Assembly: GCA_027335345.1 (NCBI GenBank) | Contig: DAHWOF010000114.1 | Location: 1-40,109, forward strand | DNA from: Granulicella sp. | GTDB lineage: Bacteria > Acidobacteriota > Terriglobia > Terriglobales > Acidobacteriaceae | DNA: 40,109 nucleotides | Direction: 5' to 3' | Shown: piece after piece, positions 8,457 through 18,076 of the stretch | Layout of the letters: every line of letters begins with the position of its first letter | Position numbering within the stretch: position 1 is the stretch's first letter | Made by a program: the position numbers and the translations under genes | Notes under the pieces: model-generated | What the model was told of the DNA's origin: nothing | What the model saw: only the letters and a program-made list of their open reading frames with translations | The model's database searches: none

Positions 8457-8815
8457 AACTCGTCTCCTAGGCGAAGTCTACTTCCTATGGCGATGCAGGG
8501 CGAAGAGAAACTACAAGTTGCTTGATTGCTCCAGAAATCACAGGATTCGCAGAAGATCCCAGGTAGCTCTCAGGCTGCCGCGGGGAGACACGCTTCGTCC
8601 GAGCCATTTCCCGGCATCCAGTCGGCTTCATCATCCAGGAGAAACATTGGGCACATTGGTGTGAGAAGCCGGAAACCCCTCGGCGTGCCGGCGTGCTGGC
8701 CTGCCAGCTCTTCGCGATGATTCCCGGATCACACCGGTGCGACTGGACCGGTATGGTAACGTGAGATCGGTCAAGCTCAGAGCAGGCCGGACTGGGTGGA
8801 ACGGGCGCCTTGACT
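8457..8815. promoter_or_regulatory. divergent gudD-gudP intergenic region with paired ACCGGT boxes
   Basis: No gene is apparent. The region must contain the promoters of gudD (minus) and gudP (plus). Two ACCGGT hexamers, each self-complementary, sit at 8733-8738 and 8747-8752 with centres 14 bases apart, about 65-80 bases before gudP; they are candidates for an operator. ATTGGGCACATTGG near 8646 is a short direct repeat. No classical -35/-10 pair was recognised. Confidence 0.4.
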
Positions 8816-10156
8816 ATGCGAAAAACAGGGCCAACACGAATTCGATACCTGATGATCTGCATCCTGTTCGCGGTAACCTGCTTCAGTTATGGCGACCGGG
8901 TGGCTCTGTCCATCGCGGGGGTCGCGATGACGAAAGCCATCCACCTGGGTCCGGTAAGGCTGGGCTACCTCTTCTCCGGATTCAGTTGGGCATACGTCCT
9001 GGGACAACTGCCCTCAGGCGGATTGCTGGATCGCTTCGGGTCTAAACGAGTCTACGGGATCAGCATCATCGTATGGTCGACCAGCGCCTTTCTGATAGGG
9101 TTTACAGGATACCTGGCTGCCGGCGCCGCATTCACCGCCATCTTCATCCTCAGATTGGTCTCTGGTGTTGCGCAGGCCCCGGTCTTCCCTGGAAATGGCC
9201 GTATCGTCGCCGCCTGGTTTCCCGCCACGGAGCGGGGACGCGCCTCTGCCATCTTCAATTCCGCCCAGTATTTTGCGTTACTGATCTTTGCGCCGGTCTT
9301 TGGGTGGTTCACCCACGTGGCTGGCTGGGAGAGTTGCTTCTGGTTCATGGGGGCGCTTGGCTTCGCTTTGACTCTGGTCTGGTACACAAACGTCTACGGA
9401 GTCAAGCAGCATCCCCGGATTTCCAGCGATGAGATTGACGTCATTGAGCGCGGCGGCGGACTGGTCAATACGGATCAGGACATCCGGACACGCACGAAGA
9501 AGAACCTGCTGACATGGACTACCGTCAGGATGCTGTTGAGCCACCGCATGCTGGTGGGAGTTTATGTTGGCCAGTACTGTATTACGACGCTCACATGGTT
9601 CTTCCTGACATGGTTCCCGATCTACCTTTCGCAGGCGCGCCATCTGTCGATCCTGAAAGCCGGATTTGCGGCAGCCATACCGGGACTGTGTGGAGGATTC
9701 GGCGGCATTCTCGGCGGCGTAATCTCCGACAGACTCCTCGCCAAAGGACACTCGCTCAGCTTCGCGCGTAAGGCGCCTATCATGGCGGGAATGACGCTAT
9801 CGACCACGATGATCGTCTGCAACTATACCCATGCGCAAAGCGCGATGCTGGCCCTGATGTCCCTTTCTTTTTTCGGCAAAGGCGTCGGCGCATTGGGATG
9901 GACCGTCGTCTCCGATACCTCCCCGGTTGGAATGGTGGGCATCAACGGAGCGCTGTTTAACTTGATTGGAAACATGGCCGGCATCACTACGCCTATCATG
10001 ATTGGATATCTTGTGGAGAAGACCGGTTCGTTCAACGACGTGCTGGTCTTCGTGAGCCTGGCGGCGCTGGGAGCGATTGTAAGTTACGGCCCGATTGTGG
10101 GAGAGATCAAGCGGCTTGAACTGGCGGCGCCCACGCCGGCGGCAGGCGCCCTCTGA
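8816..10156 (+). CDS. gudP: MFS glucarate/galactarate transporter
   Basis: This 446-residue protein is a 12-helix major facilitator of the anion:cation symporter group and follows E. coli GudP/GarP closely. It has CFSYGDRVALSIAG, GYLFSGFSWAYVLGQLPSGG and LLDRFGSKRVYG (the loop 2-3 motif), FPGNGRIVAAWFPATERGRA, IFNSAQYFALLIFAPVFGW, GVYVGQYCITTLTWFFLTWF, LGGVISDRLLAKG and FFGKGVGALGWTVVSDT. It should import D-glucarate, galactarate or a related diacid across the inner membrane by proton symport. I prefer the ATG at 8816; a TTG two codons earlier (8810) is possible. It is followed by garL after 109 bases and starts the gudP-garL-garR run. Which diacid it prefers cannot be read from sequence. Confidence 0.93.
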   Translation: MRKTGPTRIRYLMICILFAVTCFSYGDRVALSIAGVAMTKAIHLGPVRLGYLFSGFSWAYVLGQLPSGGLLDRFGSKRVYGISIIVWSTSAFLIGFTGYLAAGAAFTAIFILRLVSGVAQAPVFPGNGRIVAAWFPATERGRASAIFNSAQYFALLIFAPVFGWFTHVAGWESCFWFMGALGFALTLVWYTNVYGVKQHPRISSDEIDVIERGGGLVNTDQDIRTRTKKNLLTWTTVRMLLSHRMLVGVYVGQYCITTLTWFFLTWFPIYLSQARHLSILKAGFAAAIPGLCGGFGGILGGVISDRLLAKGHSLSFARKAPIMAGMTLSTTMIVCNYTHAQSAMLALMSLSFFGKGVGALGWTVVSDTSPVGMVGINGALFNLIGNMAGITTPIMIGYLVEKTGSFNDVLVFVSLAALGAIVSYGPIVGEIKRLELAAPTPAAGAL

Positions 10157-10265
10157 GAATGCGGAGGGAATGCACCATGCGGGAACAGGGACAAGCGGTA
10201 TCCAACGATCGATTCGATCAACCAGGATGAGGAGCACGTTGTGAACGAGTATAGGAGGTTGAAAC

Positions 10266-11081
10266 ATGTTCGAATGGCCGGACAATCTGCCGCATAATAC
10301 CTTTAAACAGGCGCTCTCGCGCGGTCAGCGCCAGGTTGGAATCTGGAGCAGTCTCGCAAGTCCAGTGGCCGCGGAGATCATCGCAGGCGCTGGTTTCGAC
10401 TGGATCGTCATCGACGGCGAACACGCCCCGAACGATATTCCTTCTTTGCTGTCACACCTGCAGGCGATGCGGGGAGGCTCCGCGGAGCCTGTCTTCCGCG
10501 TGCCATGGAACGATGCGGTAGCCATCAAGCGCGCTCTCGATGTGGGCGCTCGTTCGCTGCTCGTGCCGTTCGTGCAGAACCCGCACGAGGCGCGCGCGGC
10601 GGTGGCCGCTGCCCGCTACCCTCCGCTGGGCATACGGGGAGTGGCTGTCGCGCCGCGCGCCAACGACTATGGCCGCGTCCGCGGATACCACCAGATTGCC
10701 CATCTCAATACCTGCGTTCTGGTGCAACTGGAAAGCCGCGCTGCGCTAACGGAGGTTGAGGCAATCGCGGATGTCGATGGAGTCGATGGCATCTTTATCG
10801 GCCCCAGCGATCTGGCTGCGGACTTTGGCCACCTTGGCAATCCAAAGCACCCGGAGGTACAAGCGGCGATCCGGGATGCAGCCCAGCGCATTCGAGCCGC
10901 AGGCAAATCCGCGGGCACCTTGTCCGGGAACATCGAAGACGTGGAGCAACTCTTCAACTTTGGATTCAACTTCGTAGCTGTGGGTAGCGACGTCGGCCTT
11001 TTAGCTCGTGGCGCCGAGGACCTCGCCGCTCGGTTTCGCAACGGCGAATCAAATGGAGCTCCTGCGCAGAAAGGAAGATAG
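10266..11081 (+). CDS. garL: 5-keto-4-deoxy-D-glucarate aldolase (HpcH/HpaI family)
   Basis: GarL cleaves 5-dehydro-4-deoxy-D-glucarate to pyruvate and tartronate semialdehyde in the cytoplasm. The 271-residue protein is a metal-dependent class II aldolase of the HpcH/HpaI family. The key positions of E. coli GarL appear with an offset of 3: His53 in DGEHAPND, Arg78 in FRVPWN, Glu156 in VQLESRA (metal) and Asp182 in GPSDLA (metal). The DGEHAPND signature and RYPPLGIRGVAV are typical of GarL rather than of HpaI, but HpaI-like activity on other 2-keto-3-deoxy acids remains possible. The start is firm, with AGGAGG seven bases before the ATG. The garR start follows its stop after two bases, so the two are translationally coupled. 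Confidence 0.92.
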   Translation: MFEWPDNLPHNTFKQALSRGQRQVGIWSSLASPVAAEIIAGAGFDWIVIDGEHAPNDIPSLLSHLQAMRGGSAEPVFRVPWNDAVAIKRALDVGARSLLVPFVQNPHEARAAVAAARYPPLGIRGVAVAPRANDYGRVRGYHQIAHLNTCVLVQLESRAALTEVEAIADVDGVDGIFIGPSDLAADFGHLGNPKHPEVQAAIRDAAQRIRAAGKSAGTLSGNIEDVEQLFNFGFNFVAVGSDVGLLARGAEDLAARFRNGESNGAPAQKGR

Positions 11082-11083
11082 GA

Positions 11084-11986
11084 ATGGCAACTGTAGGATT
11101 CATCGGCCTCGGCATCATGGGCCGCCCGATGCTCAAGAATCTGCTGAAGGCTGGGCACACGGTGATTGCGTACGGCCGCAATCCGCAAAAACTGGATGCC
11201 TGCGTGGCCGACGGAGCGCAGCGCGGGATATCGAACCGTGACGTTGGCTCCCGAGCGTCGATCGTCATCACCATGCTGCCGGACGGTCCAGAAGTAGAGG
11301 AAGTGGTGCTCGGAGAAGACGGAGTTCTGGCAGGATGTGAGCCCGGCACGCTCATTATAGATATGAGTTCGATCAATCCTTTGGTATCGCAGAGGATCGC
11401 CGCCGCCTGCCGGGACAGGAATGTGGATTTTATGGATGCACCGGTGAGCGGAGGAGAACCCAAGGCGATCGAGGGCACGCTGGCGATCATGGCCGGCGGC
11501 AGTGAGGTGTCGTTTGGCAAGGCAGAGGCTGTGCTGCGTTGTATGGGTTCAAGCGTCACGCTGACGGGCCCGGTGGGAGCGGGAAACACAACCAAGCTGG
11601 CCAACCAGATCATGGTGGCATGCAACATCGCAGCGATGGGTGAGGCTCTGGCGCTGGCCACCCGATGCGGCCTTGATCCCGAGATCGTGGTGAATGCGGT
11701 GAAGGGAGGTCTGGCCGGAAGCGCCGTGCTGAACGCGAAGGCTCCTATGCTGATCGCCAGGAACTTCAAACCCGGATTCACCATCCGGCTGCACCAAAAG
11801 GATTTGCGCAATGCTCTGCTTGCCGGTGAGGCAAACCACGTGTTTCTTCCATTAACCGCCATGGTCCAGCAGATGTTGCTCTCTCTGATGGGCAACGGCA
11901 AGGGAGAACTCGATCACTCCGCAATCGCGACGTTTGTCGAGGGACTCTCGCGGGAAGAGATCGAAGTGCCTTCTAGGAAGAGTTAA
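11084..11986 (+). CDS. garR: tartronate semialdehyde reductase (2-hydroxy-3-oxopropionate reductase)
   Basis: GarR reduces tartronate semialdehyde to D-glycerate with NAD(P)H. The 300-residue protein is a beta-hydroxyacid dehydrogenase: Rossmann motif GFIGLGIMGRPM at 5-16, substrate-binding DAPVSGGEPKA at 118-128, catalytic Lys171 in GAGNTTKLANQI, and a helical C-terminal domain with LHQKDLRNAL. Its start overlaps the end of garL, whose last codons supply the AGGAAG ribosome-binding site. It closes the visible pathway; the next enzyme, glycerate kinase (garK), is not in the window. Related 3-hydroxyisobutyrate dehydrogenases look similar, but the operon context fixes the call. Confidence 0.93.
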   Translation: MATVGFIGLGIMGRPMLKNLLKAGHTVIAYGRNPQKLDACVADGAQRGISNRDVGSRASIVITMLPDGPEVEEVVLGEDGVLAGCEPGTLIIDMSSINPLVSQRIAAACRDRNVDFMDAPVSGGEPKAIEGTLAIMAGGSEVSFGKAEAVLRCMGSSVTLTGPVGAGNTTKLANQIMVACNIAAMGEALALATRCGLDPEIVVNAVKGGLAGSAVLNAKAPMLIARNFKPGFTIRLHQKDLRNALLAGEANHVFLPLTAMVQQMLLSLMGNGKGELDHSAIATFVEGLSREEIEVPSRKS

Positions 11987-12380
11987 CTCGGTCCAGGTAT
12001 CCATCGAGGTTTCGTACAGTTCTCAGGCCGTGCGTAGCCGCAATCGGAGGCCGCACGGAACTGTCGGCCTCGACCACCCTGACGGTCGTAATACCCAGTC
12101 AAACAATCCAAAGAATCCGTCTGGTTCCCCCGGTTGACTACTGTTTAGAGCATTTCGCCTATTGCTGGGTATCCCGGGAGGGGCGTGCGGCGGCGTTTTC
12201 TTTGCTGGAAAACTCTCGTCCTTGTCGAGACCCCTGTTATACACCTACAGGAGAACCGCTCTACGGTCCACGGTCCGGAGGCCATGGCTTCCGGACGGAC
12301 CGGCCTCCGGTCGGCGCGCCGTGAGGGGACTGGGACGGCAAGAGCTCACCAGCCGTTCCGGCGCCGGCCCGGCATGATTT
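11987..12380. other. intergenic region between convergent garR and S10 peptidase gene
   Basis: No gene is supported here. Transcripts from both sides end in this segment. Its main feature is a 24-base near-perfect palindrome at 12273-12296 (listed separately) followed by GC-rich, repetitive CCGG-containing sequence to about 12325. No T-rich terminator was found. Confidence 0.5.
12273..12296. repeat. 24-base near-perfect palindrome between convergent genes
   Basis: The left arm GTCCGGAGGCCA and right arm TGGCTTCCGGAC are inverted copies with one mismatch that would be a G-U pair in RNA. It lies about 85 bases beyond the stop of the S10 gene and 287 beyond garR. It may act as a bidirectional transcription stop or RNA 3'-end stabiliser, although no U-tract follows on either strand. 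Confidence 0.7.
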
Positions 12381-13973
12381 TCAATGGTTCTCTACCAGCT
12401 TCTCGCCGAGCGCATGCAGCTTCTCCCCATTCGACCAGCGTGTGTAGAACATGTGTCCGCCCGGAAACTCGTGCACCGAGAGCTGATTGGCGATCTTCAC
12501 TGGCAGCTCGTTCTGGGTCAGCAACGTCCCCATGAACGGACAGGACAGATCATCCCATCCATGCACCACCAGCACATCCATCTTGGGGTCGGCCGCCATC
12601 GCCTCGCGCAGATCAGCCACCGCGCCTTGGCGCAGCGTCGAACCGGACCGGTCCCAATCCCGGTTGACCTGGTAGGAGAGCGCATAGTACTGGGCATCGG
12701 TCTTCCATCCCACCGTGTTCGTGATGAAGTTCACCATCGCCGTCGTCACCGGAGCGATGATGCTCTCCAGAATGGGATCGTTGGACTGTTGATAGGGCGC
12801 ATAGGGGAAGGGATCCGGCAGGGTCACATTCGAGTCATACACACTGCCTATCGTTCCCTGCTCCCGGTGTACCTCGCGCAGATACGCCTCCGTGCTCAGG
12901 CGTCCGCCTGAGTACTTCACGAAATCTGGGTCCAGCCCGGTCATCTGTGTGACCTTGGCGATCATCGCGTCCGTGGCCGTCTTGTCCGCTGGTCCCTTGA
13001 TCAGCGCCTCGGCATAATCGCCCTCGGTATAGGCAATCACCGGTTGCATCGCCGCGTCGGTGAGCTTGTGCTGCCGCTCCAGGTACGCCGCGGTAATGGA
13101 AGGCAGCGTGATCATCCAAGGAATTGGCGAAAGGTTCCCATTGCCAAACGACGGATTCAGATACGGGCTCACCAGGAAGATCCCATCCATCGCCACGCCC
13201 AGCGTCGACTGCATGTAGTGCGTCATCCGCGGCACGCGATATCCGCCATAACTCTCACCGATCAGATACTTCTTGTCCAGCAGCCGGTCATTCTTCACCA
13301 GCCACTTGTAGATCACCAACGACAAGTACTGAATATCAGGCGTGGGAGAATAAAACAGCTTCTTGGCCTGCGCCTCAGGCACCAGAGCCCTGGAGAACCC
13401 CGTCCCGATCGGGTCAATGAACACCTCATCGGTAAAGTCCAGCCAGGTTCCAGGATTGTCGGTCAGCGTTGCCGGATCGCTGGCCGAGTCGCCCTGGTCG
13501 GCAAACGCCAGGTGCTTGGGGCCGATCGCCCCCAGGTTCAGATACACGCTGGAAGCGCCCGGCCCGCCATTCACCGCAAACAGAACCGGCCGGTCCGGAG
13601 CGCCCTTTTCGTGATCCAGGACATAGGACGTATACATCACGTCGCCGGTCGGCCTTCCCTTGTCATCGGTCAGCCGTATGGTTCCTATCGTCGCCGTATA
13701 GTGCAGGGTCTTGTCATGCACCGTAATCGTCTGCTCCACGGACTTGTCCGGCGGCAGTTCGATGGCCTTGATCTCCGCCGGCGTCAGCTCCGTGGCGGGC
13801 TTGGCGGGCTGCGCCGGCCCAGACCCGTTCTCCGCGCCCGGGTGCGGATGCTGTGCCGTCGCCAGTGGCAAGGCCGCAAACAGGAAGATGCTGGATAGCA
13901 ACACCGGCCTCAGCAGCAAGGCCGGGAGACGACCACAAAGCGACATGGGGAGGGAGAAACGTTGCAAGCTCAT
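12381..13973 (-). CDS. secreted serine carboxypeptidase, peptidase family S10
   Basis: From the ATG at 13973 the product is about 530 residues with a Sec signal peptide (LLRPVLLSSIFLFAALPLATA, cleavage near residue 40). The alpha/beta-hydrolase core shows the S10 signatures in order: VNGGPGASSVYLNLGAIGP (oxyanion region), FIDPIGTGFSRAL, LIGESYGGYRVPRM with the nucleophilic serine, HGWDDLSCPF with the catalytic aspartate, and EFPGGHMFYTRW with the histidine. The enzyme removes C-terminal amino acids from peptides at acidic pH and should act in the periplasm or outside, which fits an acidophilic or soil habitat. An open extension to 14141 precedes the signal peptide and is not convincing. It is co-oriented with the ALDH gene upstream, with a 183-base gap, so it is probably a separate unit. 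Confidence 0.92.
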   Translation of the reverse strand: MSLQRFSLPMSLCGRLPALLLRPVLLSSIFLFAALPLATAQHPHPGAENGSGPAQPAKPATELTPAEIKAIELPPDKSVEQTITVHDKTLHYTATIGTIRLTDDKGRPTGDVMYTSYVLDHEKGAPDRPVLFAVNGGPGASSVYLNLGAIGPKHLAFADQGDSASDPATLTDNPGTWLDFTDEVFIDPIGTGFSRALVPEAQAKKLFYSPTPDIQYLSLVIYKWLVKNDRLLDKKYLIGESYGGYRVPRMTHYMQSTLGVAMDGIFLVSPYLNPSFGNGNLSPIPWMITLPSITAAYLERQHKLTDAAMQPVIAYTEGDYAEALIKGPADKTATDAMIAKVTQMTGLDPDFVKYSGGRLSTEAYLREVHREQGTIGSVYDSNVTLPDPFPYAPYQQSNDPILESIIAPVTTAMVNFITNTVGWKTDAQYYALSYQVNRDWDRSGSTLRQGAVADLREAMAADPKMDVLVVHGWDDLSCPFMGTLLTQNELPVKIANQLSVHEFPGGHMFYTRWSNGEKLHALGEKLVENH

Positions 13974-14156
13974 GTCGATTACTTTACTCTGCCGGCCTAT
14001 TCTTCGGCCATTCGGGGAGCCTATTCTTTGCTCTCCAAGCCCCAGCCCGCATCTGGCCGGAGGCAAAGGGCTTCGGTTGAGCGACGCCCAACAGGCTCCC
14101 TCACTCGCCGGCCGGCATGCGCGCCGAGGCAAAGCGCCCAACCTGACCCCCGAACC

Positions 14157-15806
14157 CTACTCCGGCTTAGGAGAGCCGTTCGTCGCTCCGCCCTCCGCCG
14201 GCTCGATCTCAAAGCTCACGCCCTGCGCCAGGGGCAGCCTAGTTCCGTAGTTGATGGTGTTGGTGGCGCGCCGCATGTACTGCTTCCAGGCATCGGAGCC
14301 GGACTCGCGGCCGCCGCCAGTCTCCTTCTCCCCGCCAAAGGCTCCGCCGATCTCCGCACCCGACGTGCCGATGTTGACGTTGGCAATCCCGCAGTCCGAT
14401 CCGGAGGCGGAGAGAAACCGCTCCGCCTCCCGCATGTTCAACGTAAAGATGGATGAAGAGAGGCCCTGCGAGACATCGTTGTGCAAGGCAATGGCCTCCT
14501 CCAGCTCGCGATACTTCAGTACGTAGAGAATGGGCGCGAAGGTCTCGCGCTTCACCACTGGGATCTGGGCCGCGACCTCCACCAGAGCGGGTCGGACGTA
14601 AAAGGCATCGTAACCGGCTTGTCGGGCAGCGTGGCGCAACGCTCCACCAGCTCCCGCAACCGGAACACGTTCTCCACCCGTGATCGTGGCTCCCGCGCTG
14701 CGCGCCTCCTCCAGCGCGGCCTGCATGGCGGCAAAGGAGCGTTCGTCGATCAGGGGTCCGACCAACGTTCCCGCTGCGCGCGGATCCCCCACCACAACCG
14801 AGCGATACACCTGCTGCAAACGTGAGATCAGATCCTCATAGACGGACTCCTGGACGATCAGGCGGCGCAGCGTGGTGCAGCGCTGGCCGGCGGTTCCCAG
14901 GGCGGCAAAGGCGACCGCGCGCAGGGTAAGATCCAGATCCGCGCTGGGGCAGACAATGGCGGCGTTGTTGCCGCCTAACTCCAGCAGCGCACGCGCAAAG
15001 CGCCTGGCCAGGCGCGGCCCCACCGCTCGGCCCATCGCCGTCGAGCCGGTCGCCGAAAGCAGCGCGATCCGCGGCGAATCCACCAGCAGCTCCCCCAGTC
15101 TTGGGCCGCCCAGCAAGACCGCGCAGAGACCCTCCGGGACGCCACCCACCTTGGCCGCCGCGCGCAGAAAAAGAGCCTGCACCGCCAGCGCCGTCAGCGG
15201 GACCTTCTCCGAAGGCTTCCAAACCACGGCATCCCCGCAGACCAGGGCCAGCGCCGCGTTCCAGGACCAGACCGCCACCGGAAAGTTGAACGCCGAGATG
15301 ACGCCCACCACTCCCAGCGGATGCCAGGTCTCCATCATGCGATGGTCGGCGCGCTCGGAGGCGATGGTCCTTCCCTCCAACTGCCGGGAGAGACCGACGG
15401 CTAAGCTGCATATGTCGATCATCTCCTGCACCTCGCCCAGACCCTCGGAGAGAATCTTGCCCGTCTCCAGAGTCACCAGACGGCCCAGCTCGGCCGCCCC
15501 GGAACGCAGCTCCTCTCCGAGCGCGCGCACCAGCTCTCCACGCCGGGGCGGCGGCACGTTGCGCCATACCAGGAACGCCCGATGGGCCGCCTCGATCGCC
15601 TCCTGCGCCGCAGATTCACTGGGCTGCGGCAGCCGCGCGATTACCTCGCCGGTGATCGGCGAATGCACCTGAAGCTCGGCGGATGCGGACTGGGCCACGG
15701 ACCCTGACGAGTTAGCCAGCATCTCTTCCACCCCAAGCCGCGCCAGCAAGGAGCGAACCTCCTCCCGCAGCGAAACCTCTTCCAGAACAACCGTATTCAG
15801 CGCCAT
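14157..15806 (-). CDS. ALDH7-type aldehyde dehydrogenase (alpha-aminoadipic semialdehyde dehydrogenase-like)
   Basis: The protein has about 549 residues from the ATG at 15806, which has an AAGGAGA ribosome-binding site; longer starts lack one. It is an NAD(P)-dependent aldehyde dehydrogenase: cofactor-binding GVVGVISAFNFPVAVWSWNA and WKPSEKVPLTALA, ALLSATGSTAMG, the glutamate in LLELGGNNAAIV and the nucleophilic cysteine in GTAGQRCTTLRR. The C-terminal EIGGAFGGEKETGGGRESGS is diagnostic of the antiquitin/ALDH7 family. Known members oxidise alpha-aminoadipate semialdehyde in lysine degradation. The aminotransferase gene directly upstream on the same strand supports such a role. The N-terminus carries roughly 45 extra residues compared with typical members. 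The exact aldehyde is inferred. Confidence 0.88.
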   Translation of the reverse strand: MALNTVVLEEVSLREEVRSLLARLGVEEMLANSSGSVAQSASAELQVHSPITGEVIARLPQPSESAAQEAIEAAHRAFLVWRNVPPPRRGELVRALGEELRSGAAELGRLVTLETGKILSEGLGEVQEMIDICSLAVGLSRQLEGRTIASERADHRMMETWHPLGVVGVISAFNFPVAVWSWNAALALVCGDAVVWKPSEKVPLTALAVQALFLRAAAKVGGVPEGLCAVLLGGPRLGELLVDSPRIALLSATGSTAMGRAVGPRLARRFARALLELGGNNAAIVCPSADLDLTLRAVAFAALGTAGQRCTTLRRLIVQESVYEDLISRLQQVYRSVVVGDPRAAGTLVGPLIDERSFAAMQAALEEARSAGATITGGERVPVAGAGGALRHAARQAGYDAFYVRPALVEVAAQIPVVKRETFAPILYVLKYRELEEAIALHNDVSQGLSSSIFTLNMREAERFLSASGSDCGIANVNIGTSGAEIGGAFGGEKETGGGRESGSDAWKQYMRRATNTINYGTRLPLAQGVSFEIEPAEGGATNGSPKPE

Positions 15807-16032
15807 CTCATCTCCTTCCATCTCTCCCCTCTCGCCGCATCCTCTGCGTAGGAGCCATCCTTGTTCGAACCTTCGCAGGGGCTCGACAGCCGCCGATGCC
15901 ATGGCTAGCCAAGACGCGCCCGGACGTGGCAGGGCCCTGCTTGACCCTGCCCGTCCACCCGCAAGCGGCCTCCCGCCGGCTCGAACTCCGGCATCCCCAA
16001 AGCAGACAGCTCGGCCGCCGGCTGACCGGCGT

Positions 16033-17418
<1,386 letters not shown>

Positions 17419-18076
17419 AAAGATCTCTCTCATCCTGCATGGCGGACATCAGCGCCGGACGTTGGTCCTTGGAGCCCCGAACCGGACTGGTGTGGCCATG
17501 CCGCTCGTAATGCGTAAAATTTCAAGCTCGCGGGCGTTGTTTGCCCAAAAGAGCGAAGAGCTGAAAGAGCCTCAAATCTTCCTGACGGTTCCGGGAGAGC
17601 GCCGACGCTGGCCAGCGTCTTCACCACGGAAGACGCAGCGGCAGGCCGACTCAGAAAGAACCCCTGCGGGAAAGCAGCGCGTAGCAAAACGCTGCGCCAA
17701 GAAAGAGGCCCACTGCGCGGGCAGGATGGGAGGACTAGTCGCCGGAGAAGAGATTGGGTCGTAAGCTGCTGGGCAGAGGGCGCGAATGCGCATAGAGACG
17801 CACCGGCATCCGGGCGCGCCGCAACATCTCGCGCAGGGTCATGGTCGGGTTAGAAACCGTCCGCATAAACCGTCACTTACTCGTGGATGGATTATAGCGC
17901 GCCCGTCCGGTTGCTGTACGGTTCTGGCTTAGACCTGTGACGGAGGAGACCATGCATAGAACTCCGAAGGGAAGTACAGATCCCAAACTCTGACGCCCAA
18001 CTCGGGTCCCGTGCTCTGGTCCAGACTCCAGCCATGTACTCTGGCCCTAAACTTGACACGATAGCGCAAGCAACGA
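17419..18076. other. 658-base intergenic region upstream of the aminotransferase gene
   Basis: No convincing gene was found. It lies downstream of ilvD and upstream of the aminotransferase, all on the minus strand. A perfect minus-strand TATAAT (plus 17891-17896) lacks a good -35. About 45 bases beyond its likely start point is a 35-codon open frame at 17735-17842 (minus; MTLREMLRRARMPVRLYAHS at its start) without a ribosome-binding site. On the plus strand a 13-codon frame at 17952-17993 has a good GGAGGAG site but no recognisable product. The region may hold a long leader or an unrecognised small RNA. Confidence 0.45.

Noticed and set aside
11928-11939. GACGTTTGTC-like match to the LacI box inside garR
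   Set aside because: Only the right half matches, it lies in coding sequence and no promoter is nearby.
13044-13898. 284-codon plus-strand open frame opposite the S10 peptidase
   Set aside because: Antisense to conserved S10 catalytic motifs, with composition typical of a shadow frame.
13974-14141. N-terminal extension of the S10 peptidase to 14141
   Set aside because: The extension precedes a normal signal peptide and has no family counterpart; the ATG at 13973 is preferred.
17952-17993. 13-codon plus-strand frame with a strong GGAGGAG site
   Set aside because: The site is good but the peptide is tiny, has no visible promoter and is unrelated to any leader peptide I know.
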